Origin: CAZOEL01 sp964578835
GTDB lineage: Bacteria; Desulfobacterota; Syntrophobacteria; Syntrophobacterales; Syntrophobacteraceae
Direction of reading: 5' to 3'
DNA length: 64,000 bases
Assembly (NCBI GenBank): GCA_964578835.1
Contig: CAZOEL010000027.1
Coordinates: 7,923 to 71,922 of the forward strand
Positions 36,259 to 45,131 of the stretch are shown in pieces (position 1 is the first letter of the stretch; each line of letters begins with the position of its first letter). A program made the translations under genes and the position numbers. The notes beneath the pieces are model-generated. The model did no database searches, was not told the origin of the DNA, and saw only the letters and a program-made list of their open reading frames with translations.

Positions 36259-36954
36259 TCAAATCTTCCTTCCTACCGATATGAACCAGCCCCCGGCCTT
36301 TTCAAAGGAGGCTAAACCAAGCAATGCAAAAAGACGCTTTATCTTATAGCGATTCCACCTAATCTCTCTCAAATAATTCGACCAAGAATTATCAGCTAAG
36401 TAGGGCTTCTTAACCCGTCTTATTTGATGAAATTGTATAAAATCAGCATATCGATTAATTATTTCTTTTTCAGAACCGAAAAACCGAACGTGGCTCGGCG
36501 AGTCGAAGTTAGGCACGCTGAAAATACATAATTTCCCCTTCTCCCAGCAATCTACAACGAGATGGTCTTCCTCCACGTGTTCCAATACCTCTGTACAAAC
36601 AATGGTGTCATAATTGTAATCCAACCATTTATAGTTCGAAATGTCCATGGCATCCCCTAATCTGAATAGACTAGGGTTATCTATTCTTAAAAGAGCCTTT
36701 TCAATGGCTTTCTCGCTGAAATCAAAACCTCGGTAGCCTAAATGAGTTTGCTCAATGATAGCTTGGGCCAACAAACCGACTCCGCAGCCTACATCTAGCA
36801 CAGATGTTGCCTTGTACGAACGCAGAATCGCTAAAACTTCTTTAATCAGTGGGTAATAACAGGAATTACGATATGGCAGGTTATATACGCCTTCAAAACC
36901 TCCAGAAGTGTACATACTATCATATTCACTACTAGTCCAAAGGGATTTTTCCAA
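36259..36954 (-). CDS. Class I SAM-dependent methyltransferase
   Basis: A 231-residue enzyme. Motif I is VLDVGCGVGLLAQAI (SAM-binding Gly-rich loop, about residues 52-66), with the acidic residue at the end of strand 2 in YRGFDFSEKAIEKA, motif II GDAMDIS, and YDTIVCTEVLEHVEED as motif IV. It is likely to methylate a sugar of the polysaccharide. It starts at TTG 36954 with a strong AAAGGAGGAG before it. Base composition is AT-rich compared with the export genes, as are several genes from 29 to 44 kb. Confidence 0.85.
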   Translation of the reverse strand: MEKSLWTSSEYDSMYTSGGFEGVYNLPYRNSCYYPLIKEVLAILRSYKATSVLDVGCGVGLLAQAIIEQTHLGYRGFDFSEKAIEKALLRIDNPSLFRLGDAMDISNYKWLDYNYDTIVCTEVLEHVEEDHLVVDCWEKGKLCIFSVPNFDSPSHVRFFGSEKEIINRYADFIQFHQIRRVKKPYLADNSWSNYLREIRWNRYKIKRLFALLGLASFEKAGGWFISVGRKI

Positions 36955-37004
36955 GTCTCCTCCTTTGGCTGCTTAACAGCGCCAAATTATGCTATTTCCC
37001 ATTT

Positions 37005-38219
37005 TTATGGCAACGCCTCCAAATGCGCCTTTATTTGAGTCACTCTGGAATCCCACGTATTCTGCTTGGCAATAGCACGCCTTTCCTCTTCAACTCTCCA
37101 TTCACCATCTGCCTGGAGGATCTTTTCCACTGCTGCAACCCATTCTCCAGGAGTTGTAGCTATCTCGATTATTTCTGAAAATTCCAGGACCTCCGCAAGT
37201 CTGGTAGAGACGACCGGCTTGCCAATAGCCAAAGCTTCATGCAGTTTCAAGGGATATATTTTAGAATACCATCCTTCAGGATCATTTCGATACGCCATGA
37301 GACTTACGTCGATATGCATATAGTAATCTGGAAGCTCTTCAGGGAACTTTCTACCGAGAAAATGTACATTCGCAAGTTTTTCCAGTTTCTTTAAGCTTAT
37401 AGACATACTGATCGCATCAACAATAGGACCAACCAATACAATATTCCATTGTGGGCGGAGTTTAGCTATTTCAAATAGAAGCTCGAAGTCGACCTTTTTG
37501 TTCATGCGACCGATATAAGCCAGCCGAGGCCGGGATATAGCTTCAAGGTCCTTGGGGCAGGGATTCTTTACAAACCTTGCTCTTTCGTACATTTCATAGT
37601 CTACGGCATTGGGGAGGAAGACAACTTCCCTTCCCGACTCCCTCTCTCTCTCTTTTGCCGTACTCCTTGAGCTACAAAAGACCAGATCCGCCTTGGCTAG
37701 AAGCTTTTTTTCCCATCGTGCAATATCTTTTGGCTGATTGGGCATTAGTCTATAATCGTCATAGATATGGTATACGACAGCACGTTCTCTATAACGGCCG
37801 ACTTCTTCGTAAAAAAAAGGATGCCAAACATAAAGAATCGGTGGCCGTGGATCAAACCGGGATAAGATGAAAAGCCTATGTAAAGCTCGAGCACTGGCTA
37901 AAAGCCTTTCAAGAGCTGGCTTTCCGTAAATCCTTGGCAGCCAGTAAGGATTTCGGTAAGTAAAAATCCCTGGCATCGCCTCAATTACCCGTTGATCATG
38001 GGCTTCTCCCTGCCCTCTGCCTAGTGGGGGCATAGAATGAAGCACCAAGTGATCCAGCGCTAGCCGTGAAAGTATCTGTTCACGGTTCATGCGTTCCCCA
38101 TTCTCAAGGAATTGGGCGAAGTCGAAGCTAAGAATGGGACCCCACTTCCGTTTACTAGGATACGCATCGTACTGATGTGCTTGTTTATGGCTCACAGATT
38201 GCCCACCAATTGTCCTCAA
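37005..38219 (-). CDS. GT1/GT4-like glycosyltransferase
   Basis: About 404 residues from the most upstream TTG at 38219. A GTG 8 codons later or an internal ATG (MNREQILS, residue 44) are possible starts. PILYVWHPFFYEEVGRYRER and VVYHIYDDYRLMP mark the acceptor domain of TuaH/GumK-like transferases. RLAYIGRMNKKVDFELLFEI and KIYPLKLHEALAIGKPVVST mark the donor domain with the catalytic Glu. Only 8 bases separate it from the upstream gene. It transfers a sugar of unknown type. Confidence 0.82.
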   Translation of the reverse strand: MRTIGGQSVSHKQAHQYDAYPSKRKWGPILSFDFAQFLENGERMNREQILSRLALDHLVLHSMPPLGRGQGEAHDQRVIEAMPGIFTYRNPYWLPRIYGKPALERLLASARALHRLFILSRFDPRPPILYVWHPFFYEEVGRYRERAVVYHIYDDYRLMPNQPKDIARWEKKLLAKADLVFCSSRSTAKERERESGREVVFLPNAVDYEMYERARFVKNPCPKDLEAISRPRLAYIGRMNKKVDFELLFEIAKLRPQWNIVLVGPIVDAISMSISLKKLEKLANVHFLGRKFPEELPDYYMHIDVSLMAYRNDPEGWYSKIYPLKLHEALAIGKPVVSTRLAEVLEFSEIIEIATTPGEWVAAVEKILQADGEWRVEEERRAIAKQNTWDSRVTQIKAHLEALP

Positions 38220-38227
38220 GGACCAAA

Positions 38228-39808
38228 TTATCGGTCTGCCAAATAGATATCTTCCAGTATCCCATACCGAAAGGTCTTTCTATATCGGCTCAATTCTCCG
38301 CTTCCTGGAGCGTTCGGCAAATCTTTGTCTGTAAATGTATAGCCAAGGCCTAAGAGAAACTTTTTCTTGACCGATATTAGACATTCTATAGCTTCCATTG
38401 AATCTCTCACTTTTCGTGAAAAAATCTGCCGACTAAGGATCAAATCCTCTAATGTCAGGGTATCATAATCCTTTCCGGGAATGAGCCCATCAGGATAATG
38501 TTGCGCATATACAAGGTCGCCATTTTCAGCAATCCAACGCTCTTTTATTGATGCAATACCTCGAATGATAGCGCATGCTACTCGCCAGGCTTCTTGAGCT
38601 AAGTCTCTAGCTGCATCTGTGAGACCAATATGCGCCAGAAAGTTAGCAAGATTGAGGTTATGATTTAACGATGCATGCGGTTTAGCCCAAAATGTCTCAT
38701 GATAGTAATCAGGGATCAAATACCCTTTTCCGGTCGGGAAGTGCCACCCCCCATGTACTAGAGCAATGATTTTACTCACGTAGCACCGAGCAGCCGCAAC
38801 CGCTTGCTCACAACATTCACGGCGTCCCCACCGATAAAGCATCCATGCGGCGTTTGTAGACCGCCTGTCATCAAGCCTACCCGGACATTCACCAAAGGCT
38901 TTATGCATAGGCCAAGAGATATCATCACTTGCCCACCAACCATCATCTTTCTGCGTCTCTATGAGGAGTTGCACTAAAAGGCTATACAGCGGGCGTCCAA
39001 TTGTATACCCAATACCTTCCAAAGTCTCATACTCGGCTCCAAAATCTGAGAAAAGAGAATGAAAGCTCGGGTTTCGAAAAATGGAAGCCTGAGATCTTTT
39101 CCAGCAGTTGGTAAAGGCCCATGTGCCTTCCCAACCTAAAAGACGGATATTTTGAGTGTGCAGCCCCTTGCATACTTCTCGGAGCATTAACGGACGGTCA
39201 ACCATATCGGAACGCGTTCGAGGCACTAACAAGATGGTACCCTCAACATATTCGGCACCGTTCCCGTTAATCTTGACGTAGAGATGCTCACGATGGAATG
39301 AAGCTAGCCAAACAGGGAAAACAAGCTCTCGGATGCCATCTGAAAGATCCTTCCAACCAAAAGGGGTAAAAATCACGAGGTAGTAATCGAGGGAAGGGAC
39401 CACCCATGGCTCCAGCCCATTTGCAAGCTGCTGTTTAAGCCATTGAGGTAATATCCAAGTAGTACCAGGCAAGGAAGACGAATAAATTCGTCTTACAGGT
39501 ATGGGTAGCTGCACACCATCACTATGGCACAGTCGCGAATAAAACATCGCGGCTTTTGCTCTAATTAGCCCTGAGTACCCAATTTTAGGCGCACTCCTAA
39601 AGGAATCGAAAGGAAGATCGACTTGAAGGCATTTGTCTCCATAGTCAGCGCGGAAACAGAGCTTATATTGGATTGCGATGGCTTCCCCGCTTAGCTGCAA
39701 AGTTCTTGTTCGGTCAGCTTGATCACCATCACTGCGCGGCGATTTATTCAAAGAGCATTCCGAAAATGTCGCATGCGTGTTCAGTACATGCACATCTAAG
39801 TTTAACAT
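38228..39808 (-). CDS. Unknown protein with C-terminal alpha/alpha toroid
   Basis: A 526-residue protein with no signal peptide and no family that I can name. The first 230 residues are beta-rich (LQVDLPFDSFRSAPKIGYSG, YYLVIFTPFGWKDLSDGI). The second half has helical repeats: PLYSLLVQLLIETQKDDGWW, STNAAWMLYRWGRRECCEQA, HGGWHFPTGKGYLIPDYY and ASLNHNLNLANFLAHIGLTD. The (D)GWW/HGGW repeats put it in the same toroid superfamily as the protein at 35089. A beta domain plus toroid is the layout of D-glucuronyl C5-epimerases and of some polysaccharide lyases, but catalytic residues cannot be assigned. Its upstream region contains the insertion sequence, which may reduce its expression. Confidence 0.55.
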   Translation of the reverse strand: MLNLDVHVLNTHATFSECSLNKSPRSDGDQADRTRTLQLSGEAIAIQYKLCFRADYGDKCLQVDLPFDSFRSAPKIGYSGLIRAKAAMFYSRLCHSDGVQLPIPVRRIYSSSLPGTTWILPQWLKQQLANGLEPWVVPSLDYYLVIFTPFGWKDLSDGIRELVFPVWLASFHREHLYVKINGNGAEYVEGTILLVPRTRSDMVDRPLMLREVCKGLHTQNIRLLGWEGTWAFTNCWKRSQASIFRNPSFHSLFSDFGAEYETLEGIGYTIGRPLYSLLVQLLIETQKDDGWWASDDISWPMHKAFGECPGRLDDRRSTNAAWMLYRWGRRECCEQAVAAARCYVSKIIALVHGGWHFPTGKGYLIPDYYHETFWAKPHASLNHNLNLANFLAHIGLTDAARDLAQEAWRVACAIIRGIASIKERWIAENGDLVYAQHYPDGLIPGKDYDTLTLEDLILSRQIFSRKVRDSMEAIECLISVKKKFLLGLGYTFTDKDLPNAPGSGELSRYRKTFRYGILEDIYLADR

Positions 39809-40179
39809 TCGGTGGTATGCCTCTTCTCTGATAGTTCAACCATTTTGTGTAAAATCTCGATCCCTCAAGTTTATTCCAAATTGGTAATTCTTTGCTCACC
39901 TTTCACTACCGGACACTTGTTGAGGCCACGGAATTTTCTCCTATGGCATTGAATTTATGAGATAATTCATACTAAAGCAAAAAAAGGACCCGGAGTGGAG
40001 GCCTCAAAGATATGGAAATGCCCTTTCTTTGCAAATATCTCTTTTGGTCATCCTTACTGCCAGAGAATTGGATTGACCTATTTAACTATCTGATTTCAGA
40101 CACAAAAGGTATATGGCAGTAAAGCTCACCTTTCCGAAAAAATTTAGCCTTCAATGTAATTCGATTTTTGGGAGCGGTT
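39809..40179. other. Intergenic region left of the second IS
   Basis: About 370 AT-rich bases without a gene, between the toroid gene start and the insertion sequence. It probably carried the original promoter or read-through region from the Wzx gene before the IS landed. Confidence 0.5.
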
Positions 40180-40187
40180 AAAATGAG
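40180..40187. repeat. Target-site duplication, left copy
   Basis: AAAATGAG directly precedes the IS left end and recurs at 41813-41820 directly after the right end. Confidence 0.75.
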
Positions 40188-40240
40188 CTCGACAGTCATA
40201 AATTCTGACAGGGTAGCTGCAATAGATTAATAAGTTTTTA

Positions 40241-40275
40241 GAATCTCCTTAATGAAAAACATTCAAAGGAGATTC
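40241..40275 (+). promoter_or_regulatory. Hairpin sequestering transposase ribosome-binding site
   Basis: GAATCTCCTT (40241-40250) is the exact complement of AAGGAGATTC (40266-40275), which contains the Shine-Dalgarno sequence 5 bases before the ATG at 40278. Transcripts that include both arms would hide the ribosome-binding site. The other IS in the window has an analogous stem over its start codon. Confidence 0.65.
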
Positions 40276-40277
40276 AT

Positions 40278-41729
40278 ATGCTTCCTTACATCCATGTAGC
40301 ATTGCTTTCTCTTCGCAGCAGTTTCTCTCGAACCGCAACCTGGTTGCTGTGTTGTCTGATTGTGCTTGGGTTTCTTGGCGCTGAGCATGTAATCGGCATC
40401 TCTTCTTTCTGTCGCTTCTGGGGACTTGGAGAGAGCGGCTACCACGCCCTTCTACATTTCTTTCGTTCTGAGGCGTGGAGCTTTGGCATGCTTTCCATGC
40501 AGTGGACCACATTTGTTCTTTCCCAAAATGTAGCGGTCACCATCGAAGGACGAACAGTCCTTCTTGGAGACCACACTCTTGCCGCCAAGGATGGTCGCAA
40601 GATGCCCGGCGTCGTCACTTTGCACCAGGAGTCTGAGACTCAAACCAAGAAATCCTACTTCCGTGGACACTGCTGGGGAGCAATAGGGTTGTTGATAGGC
40701 TCTTTTACAGCGCCATTTTGTTTGCCTCTGGCTTTGCGCATTCATCAGGGCTTCACTCATATTGGATTGAGCTCGCAGGATTCCAAAGACACTCTGGCAG
40801 ATAGGATAGTTCAAATGGCTCTTGAGTTTGCCCTCATTCATGATCGTCCCTCTGTTTTGATCCTGGATGCATACTTTCCTTGCGCAAAGGTCTTCAACCT
40901 GGCGGCATCGGTATGGTCCATTGCGATAAAACAACCTCTTCTCACTCTGATCATCAAGGCCAAAAGCAACTGTGTGGCCTATCACGAGCCTCCTGAGCAT
41001 AGAGGACCGGGAAGACCTCGAAAGTATGGAGAAAAGGTAAACTTGATGGAATACTTCGATCATCCCGAGAAGTTTTCGAAGGCGACATGCCGGATCTACG
41101 GGAAAGTCGAAGAAGTTTCCATCATGGCGGTGAATCTTTTATGGGAGCCAACGGATTGTCTCATTCGCTTTGTTCTCGCCATTAGCTCTCGTGGTCCCAT
41201 CGTGTTGATGTGCTCCGAGTTGAGCCAGAACCCGGTTCACGCTCTTGAGCTTTACTGCTCGAGGATCCGAATCGAGATCATGTTCGACATGCTCAAAAAC
41301 TTGGTCTTCGCTTTCTCTTACCACTTCTGGTCGAAGCATATGCCCAGACATTCCCGCAGGCCAAAGAAAAACAAAAGCCTCAACCCCCCCTCTTCACACG
41401 CTGTTCCCGTTGTATATCGCTGCTGGGATGCATACGAGCGTTTCGTATTGCTTGGCTCCATCTCCTTGGGGCTCCTCCAATTGCTTGCAATCAAATTCTC
41501 CGACTCGGTTTGGAGCCAATTTGGCTCCTTCATGCGCACCCAATCCCGGCTGCTTCCCTCCGAGAGAACTGTCAAGCATGTGGTAGCCGGTTTGATCCTC
41601 AAGGATTTTCGTCCTTTCGCAGCCCATGCGATATTGAGAGAAATTGGCAAGCGTTTTCTCATTAAGAAGCCGCCTCCTGAGGACACTTCATCAGCAATTG
41701 AGCCGGAGCCTCAGAGTGCGTTGGGATAA
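40278..41729 (+). CDS. DDE-type transposase
   Basis: A 483-residue protein. The N-terminal helical part has SSFCRFWGLGESGYHALLHF. The first catalytic Asp is in VLLGDHTLAAKDGRKMPGV, the second in VLILDAYFPCAKVF, and the Glu is likely in LELYCSRIRIEIMFDMLKN. The linker GRPRKYGEKVNL is basic. The layout is that of DDE transposases related to IS4/IS701. AAGGAGATTC precedes the ATG. The frame is intact to TAA at 41729, and the terminal repeats and target duplication are intact, so the element may still be active. Confidence 0.82.
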   Translation: MLPYIHVALLSLRSSFSRTATWLLCCLIVLGFLGAEHVIGISSFCRFWGLGESGYHALLHFFRSEAWSFGMLSMQWTTFVLSQNVAVTIEGRTVLLGDHTLAAKDGRKMPGVVTLHQESETQTKKSYFRGHCWGAIGLLIGSFTAPFCLPLALRIHQGFTHIGLSSQDSKDTLADRIVQMALEFALIHDRPSVLILDAYFPCAKVFNLAASVWSIAIKQPLLTLIIKAKSNCVAYHEPPEHRGPGRPRKYGEKVNLMEYFDHPEKFSKATCRIYGKVEEVSIMAVNLLWEPTDCLIRFVLAISSRGPIVLMCSELSQNPVHALELYCSRIRIEIMFDMLKNLVFAFSYHFWSKHMPRHSRRPKKNKSLNPPSSHAVPVVYRCWDAYERFVLLGSISLGLLQLLAIKFSDSVWSQFGSFMRTQSRLLPSERTVKHVVAGLILKDFRPFAAHAILREIGKRFLIKKPPPEDTSSAIEPEPQSALG

Positions 41730-41910
41730 TCTCTTTGAACTAACCATTCTGCTTTCCAAAAGCATGGGAGCCAATTTGTCCTCCTAACTTGAAGAAACTT
41801 GTGACTGTCGAGAAAATGAGGAGAGTATAGCAGTGCCCTCTCTCCCGGACGATTCCATATGCTTAGCTCTACGTCTGAACTCATTGCTAAGCTTACATCA
41901 TGATGTTTCA

Positions 41911-41929
41911 CGAAATTTTCAAAATTTCG
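41911..41929. terminator. AT-rich perfect palindrome after wzx
   Basis: CGAAATTTT-c-AAAATTTCG, 9-bp arms with one central base, about 30 bases after the flippase stop codon. The arms are U/A-rich and no T run follows, so a terminator role is only possible. Confidence 0.35.
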
Positions 41930-41960
41930 CGCAACGTTTAAGATCTCTGCTTTGGGAAAC

Positions 41961-43448
41961 TTAGATCTCTAGGGTAGATCGCCTTAACACATTATTACCT
42001 ACAAATCGAATAATACTTTGACAGACCTGTGGATGAATTAGCCAGACACAAACAATATACATTAGCGCTCCAGCACTCATTTGCAGTGCAAGTGATGATA
42101 TTGCATTCAAATTGAATCGATCACATACGGGGCGAATGACCCCCCAAATAAATAAGGCCATTGCAACTGACGGTAAGGCGCTAGACTGCATAGCCGCCAG
42201 TGTATTCTTTATTGGAATCTGGATAAGCATTTTAAGAATGACTACTGAAGAGACGAACAAACCTATGTTTGCGACAGCATATGCCAAACTGACACCGACT
42301 ATACCCCAGGGGATCCCTACAAAAAACGAAAATGTAATGAGCAAACACGAAAAGGATTGGAACCAGAACATCAGCTTTGAGTAGCCCCTAGCCATTATCA
42401 TGGTCGAACCCGGGATCATAAGGCACTGCACAAAGCCCACGGCAGCAAGAATCTGTACGATTGGTATAGCGTCCGCCCACTGCACTCCGTATGCCACGGG
42501 TACAAAGATGTCGGCAATCAAAGCCAGGCCAGCCATAACAGGAGCAACAGCTAACGAGACATATATCATTACTGAAGTATACGTGAAAATCAGCTCTCTA
42601 TTATCATCCTGCGCTTGTGCAAATGAGGAAAACAGAACATCCTTTATTGGGTATGCTATATTTTCCACTGGAATCATCATGAGATTGTATGAGAGATTAT
42701 ATACTCCCAAAGGAAACGGCCCCAGTAACTTTCCTATAACAGCTTTATCTATATTCCTAGATCCATAGTTAAAGACATTAGCTAAGAATATCCAAGAACT
42801 AAACGAGAACATCTCAACAAAAGCCTGTTTTGAAAATCTCAACTGCGGCTTTTCTAAAGAAAATGACCAATATATTGGGGCAGAAAAAGTTGTCCCAGCT
42901 AGTCCACCGACGAGCAGCGCCCAGGGGCCTGCCCCATTCAATGCCAAGATCAAGCAAGTGACATGATTGACTACTGCCCCAACAGAATCAATCACATTAA
43001 TTGTCCGAAAACGCATCGCTCTCCTCAAGAGCGCCTGTGGGACTGTGATTAGAGGTCCAACCAAATACCCTAAGCCAGCGATACGGATCAACCACAAGAG
43101 GGAAGGTTCGACAAAGAATCTGGCCACTAAGGGTGACAAGGCCCAACAAAATAAAAACAGAGCGATTCCTAACAAGCCATTGAGCGTGAAAGCGGTATCA
43201 ATGTGCGCACGTAATAGGTTTCTCCGTTGTACAAGTGACGCAGTCAGGCCTGTATTTAGAAAAACTGTCAACAAACCGCGAAAAACCATCACCATGGCTA
43301 CGAGTCCGAAGTCCTTGGGTGAGAGTAGCCGAGCTAAAATAATTGTAACAGCAAATTGCACAAGTTGAAGAGTGATCCGTGTTGATACCGTCCCCATAGA
43401 ACTTTTGGCGATTTGGGCCAATTGTTTCTCAGCGCTTGTTTTTTTCAA
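41961..43448 (-). CDS. wzx: Wzx-type oligosaccharide flippase
   Basis: A 495-residue polytopic protein with 12-14 helices of the MOP/PST superfamily: LQLVQFAVTIILARLLSPKD near the N-terminus is the signature start, then GLTASLVQRRNLLRAHIDTA, and SRNIDKAVIGKLLGPFPLGV in the middle. It moves lipid-linked repeat units from the inner to the outer face of the inner membrane. I prefer the TTG at 43448 (AGGAG and AAAGGA just before it), which gives the usual N-terminus KKTSAEKQ. An ATG at 43526 lacks a ribosome-binding site and overlaps the previous gene by 58 bases. Confidence 0.9.
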   Translation of the reverse strand: MKKTSAEKQLAQIAKSSMGTVSTRITLQLVQFAVTIILARLLSPKDFGLVAMVMVFRGLLTVFLNTGLTASLVQRRNLLRAHIDTAFTLNGLLGIALFLFCWALSPLVARFFVEPSLLWLIRIAGLGYLVGPLITVPQALLRRAMRFRTINVIDSVGAVVNHVTCLILALNGAGPWALLVGGLAGTTFSAPIYWSFSLEKPQLRFSKQAFVEMFSFSSWIFLANVFNYGSRNIDKAVIGKLLGPFPLGVYNLSYNLMMIPVENIAYPIKDVLFSSFAQAQDDNRELIFTYTSVMIYVSLAVAPVMAGLALIADIFVPVAYGVQWADAIPIVQILAAVGFVQCLMIPGSTMIMARGYSKLMFWFQSFSCLLITFSFFVGIPWGIVGVSLAYAVANIGLFVSSVVILKMLIQIPIKNTLAAMQSSALPSVAMALFIWGVIRPVCDRFNLNAISSLALQMSAGALMYIVCVWLIHPQVCQSIIRFVGNNVLRRSTLEI

Positions 43449-43468
43449 ATGGTCCTTTCTCCTAGATT

Positions 43469-44050
43469 CTAACGAACTGAGCCTTCTTTGGTGTTTTCGC
43501 AGTTCTGGGCTTGCCCCATTAGGCATTTAAGTTTGCGCATTGTCTCCCGGTAGGCTACATTATTTGGATCTATCTCTATGGCTCTCGACATCATTTTGGC
43601 AGCAGAATCATACAGATTATGGCTCATCAAAAACATACCGTAGTCCATGTATAGGTGGGGCAAATTAAATACGCGAATGGCATTAGCGTACATACTATTA
43701 ACCTGCATGACTCTCTCATTTCTTATGATAGAGAGCATCGCCAAACCACGTAATGAACAGGTAGTTTGAAAAATTTTCGTTTTTATCTTTCCCTGCGTAT
43801 TGTGTTGAACCTCATATTCCCACTCAGTGTATGCCTCATCATACTTGTTAGACCAAAATGCATTGAAGCCCCTTGCCAGATGATCCGTCCATACTTCTCC
43901 CGCATTGGGATTATAGGTTCCATATGGGCGAGGCCACACCTTTAACGCATCGTTTGAGACGGCGTGGACTAAATGGCAAAATCCACAGACCATTATCAAA
44001 ACAATGCATACTTCTAACGCTGATTTACAAGCTATCCCTCTTAGACGCAT
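43469..44050 (-). CDS. Exported TPR-like protein
   Basis: A 193-residue protein with a signal peptide in residues 1-30 (VCIVLIMVCGFCHLVHA). It then has helix pairs that fit degenerate TPRs (LARGFNAFWSNKYDEAYTEW, LYMDYGMFLMSHNLYDSAAK, MMSRAIEIDPNNVAYRETM). It is likely periplasmic. It lies between the AAC(3)-like gene (12 bases) and wzx, so it may be a small scaffold for the export machinery. No known family could be assigned. Confidence 0.7.
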   Translation of the reverse strand: MRLRGIACKSALEVCIVLIMVCGFCHLVHAVSNDALKVWPRPYGTYNPNAGEVWTDHLARGFNAFWSNKYDEAYTEWEYEVQHNTQGKIKTKIFQTTCSLRGLAMLSIIRNERVMQVNSMYANAIRVFNLPHLYMDYGMFLMSHNLYDSAAKMMSRAIEIDPNNVAYRETMRKLKCLMGQAQNCENTKEGSVR

Positions 44051-44062
44051 GGTATAAAATCC

Positions 44063-44902
44063 TCAACTGCCAGGATCATGAAAAGGGGAGCAAAGGAGTG
44101 ATTTTTTAGACACTGCAGCTACTGAGTCCTTACACAGTACCACACCTAGATACAACCTGCGCAGACGCTTGAAAAGCATTACGTTTTTCTCTATCAATAG
44201 TCTCTCCAGTAGGTCTGATCGCCGTAAGGAACTTATGGCTTGATTTAATACACGGACAGGCACGGCTAGCATTCTTCCTTCGTAGTCCAAGGTAAAAGCT
44301 TGCCTAGACGTGGAGTTATAAAGCGGCTCACAAATCTTATCCTTGATTCTATCTTCCAAGTAATGCTCAAAAGTCATCACATTGAACGGCACATCATAGA
44401 GAAGGATCTTCCCACCACACTCCACCATCTTGTCGAAAGGGCTTCCAAGCCCAAATGGCGACTCACACTTTTCATGGTTCTCAATCAGCCATGAAGTCTT
44501 GGGACCGCATGCTGCGACCGAGTGAGTTGGGTGAAGACTGCGCATTACACCCTTTCGCCTTCTAAATATCTCAGACGGGAGCCCCACCATCGAAACAGTT
44601 CGGCGCACATCAAAAACTTTCCCGAGCTTCAAATAATCGTCCATTGTCATCCCATGGAAAGGCATGCTCATCATACACAAGGTTCCGTCCGGCCCCACTG
44701 AGTCAATAAACGCCTGAACCAATTCCTGAACGGAACCCCGGAACCCACTGTCCGGCCTCCAGCCTGCATGAACCATGAGAACATCGCCTGGCTTGACTCC
44801 AAGCTTGCGAATTGCTGATATGAGGTCATCCGGTCCAAAGGACCACACCGTTTTTAAGAGCAGACTCTTAATCCTGCGTTTTAAGGGTTTCATGCAAGAC
44901 AT
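44063..44902 (-). CDS. AAC(3)-family N-acetyltransferase-like protein
   Basis: A 279-residue protein. VKPGDVLMVHAGWRPDSGFR matches the start of the antibiotic N(3)-acetyltransferase fold (V..Gd.l.vHsSl). GPDGTLCMMSMPFHGM, then RSLHPTHSVAACGPKTSWLI and FGLGSPFDKMVECGGKILLY, carry the conserved catalytic His and the GSPF motif. In polysaccharide clusters such proteins acetylate amino sugars rather than aminoglycosides, which is the likely role here. It starts at ATG 44902 or 44893; the TTG at 44914 has no ribosome-binding site. The C-terminus after about 200 is shorter and more basic than in resistance enzymes. Confidence 0.82.
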   Translation of the reverse strand: MSCMKPLKRRIKSLLLKTVWSFGPDDLISAIRKLGVKPGDVLMVHAGWRPDSGFRGSVQELVQAFIDSVGPDGTLCMMSMPFHGMTMDDYLKLGKVFDVRRTVSMVGLPSEIFRRRKGVMRSLHPTHSVAACGPKTSWLIENHEKCESPFGLGSPFDKMVECGGKILLYDVPFNVMTFEHYLEDRIKDKICEPLYNSTSRQAFTLDYEGRMLAVPVRVLNQAISSLRRSDLLERLLIEKNVMLFKRLRRLYLGVVLCKDSVAAVSKKSLLCSPFHDPGS

Positions 44903-44968
44903 CCGCACTGTCAATCAAGAGATCGTTTAATTGCAATAGCGCAAAACTCACCCGGCTGAGCCCTTTCG

Positions 44969-45059
44969 AACCACGAAAGACACGAAAAGTATGATGAACA
45001 ATTGAAAGAGAGGCATTCCGCTTTATGAAATTTCGTGCCTTTCGTGTTTTTCGTGGTCT
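44969..45059. repeat. Intergenic inverted repeat (cacgaaa type)
   Basis: Left arm ACCACGAAAGACACGAAAAG (44970-44989) and right arm CCTTTCGTGTTTTTCGTGGT (45039-45058) are near-perfect complements around about 50 bases. The motif 'ccacgaaagacacgaaa' is a dispersed intergenic repeat in many genomes (from memory). It sits between the PLP decarboxylase and AAC(3)-like genes and could form a long stem in their shared transcript. Confidence 0.7.
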
Positions 45060-45131
45060 AAAGAAAAGGTGACTTTTGCGTTATTGCGTTTAATTCAATG
45101 TAGAAGTTGGTCTCATCCCAACCGGAACCAA

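Larger units (their letters stand above)
40188..41812 (+). mobile_element. Complete insertion sequence (1625 bp) inside the EPS cluster
   Basis: The ends are inverted repeats beginning CTCGACAGTCA on both sides (40188-40198 and complement of 41802-41812), extending with about 15 of 17 matches. They are flanked by 8-bp direct repeats AAAATGAG. It carries one transposase gene and is the only plus-strand gene in the 52-kb block. The family is not certain; it is a DDE element of the IS4/IS5 style. Confidence 0.85.
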
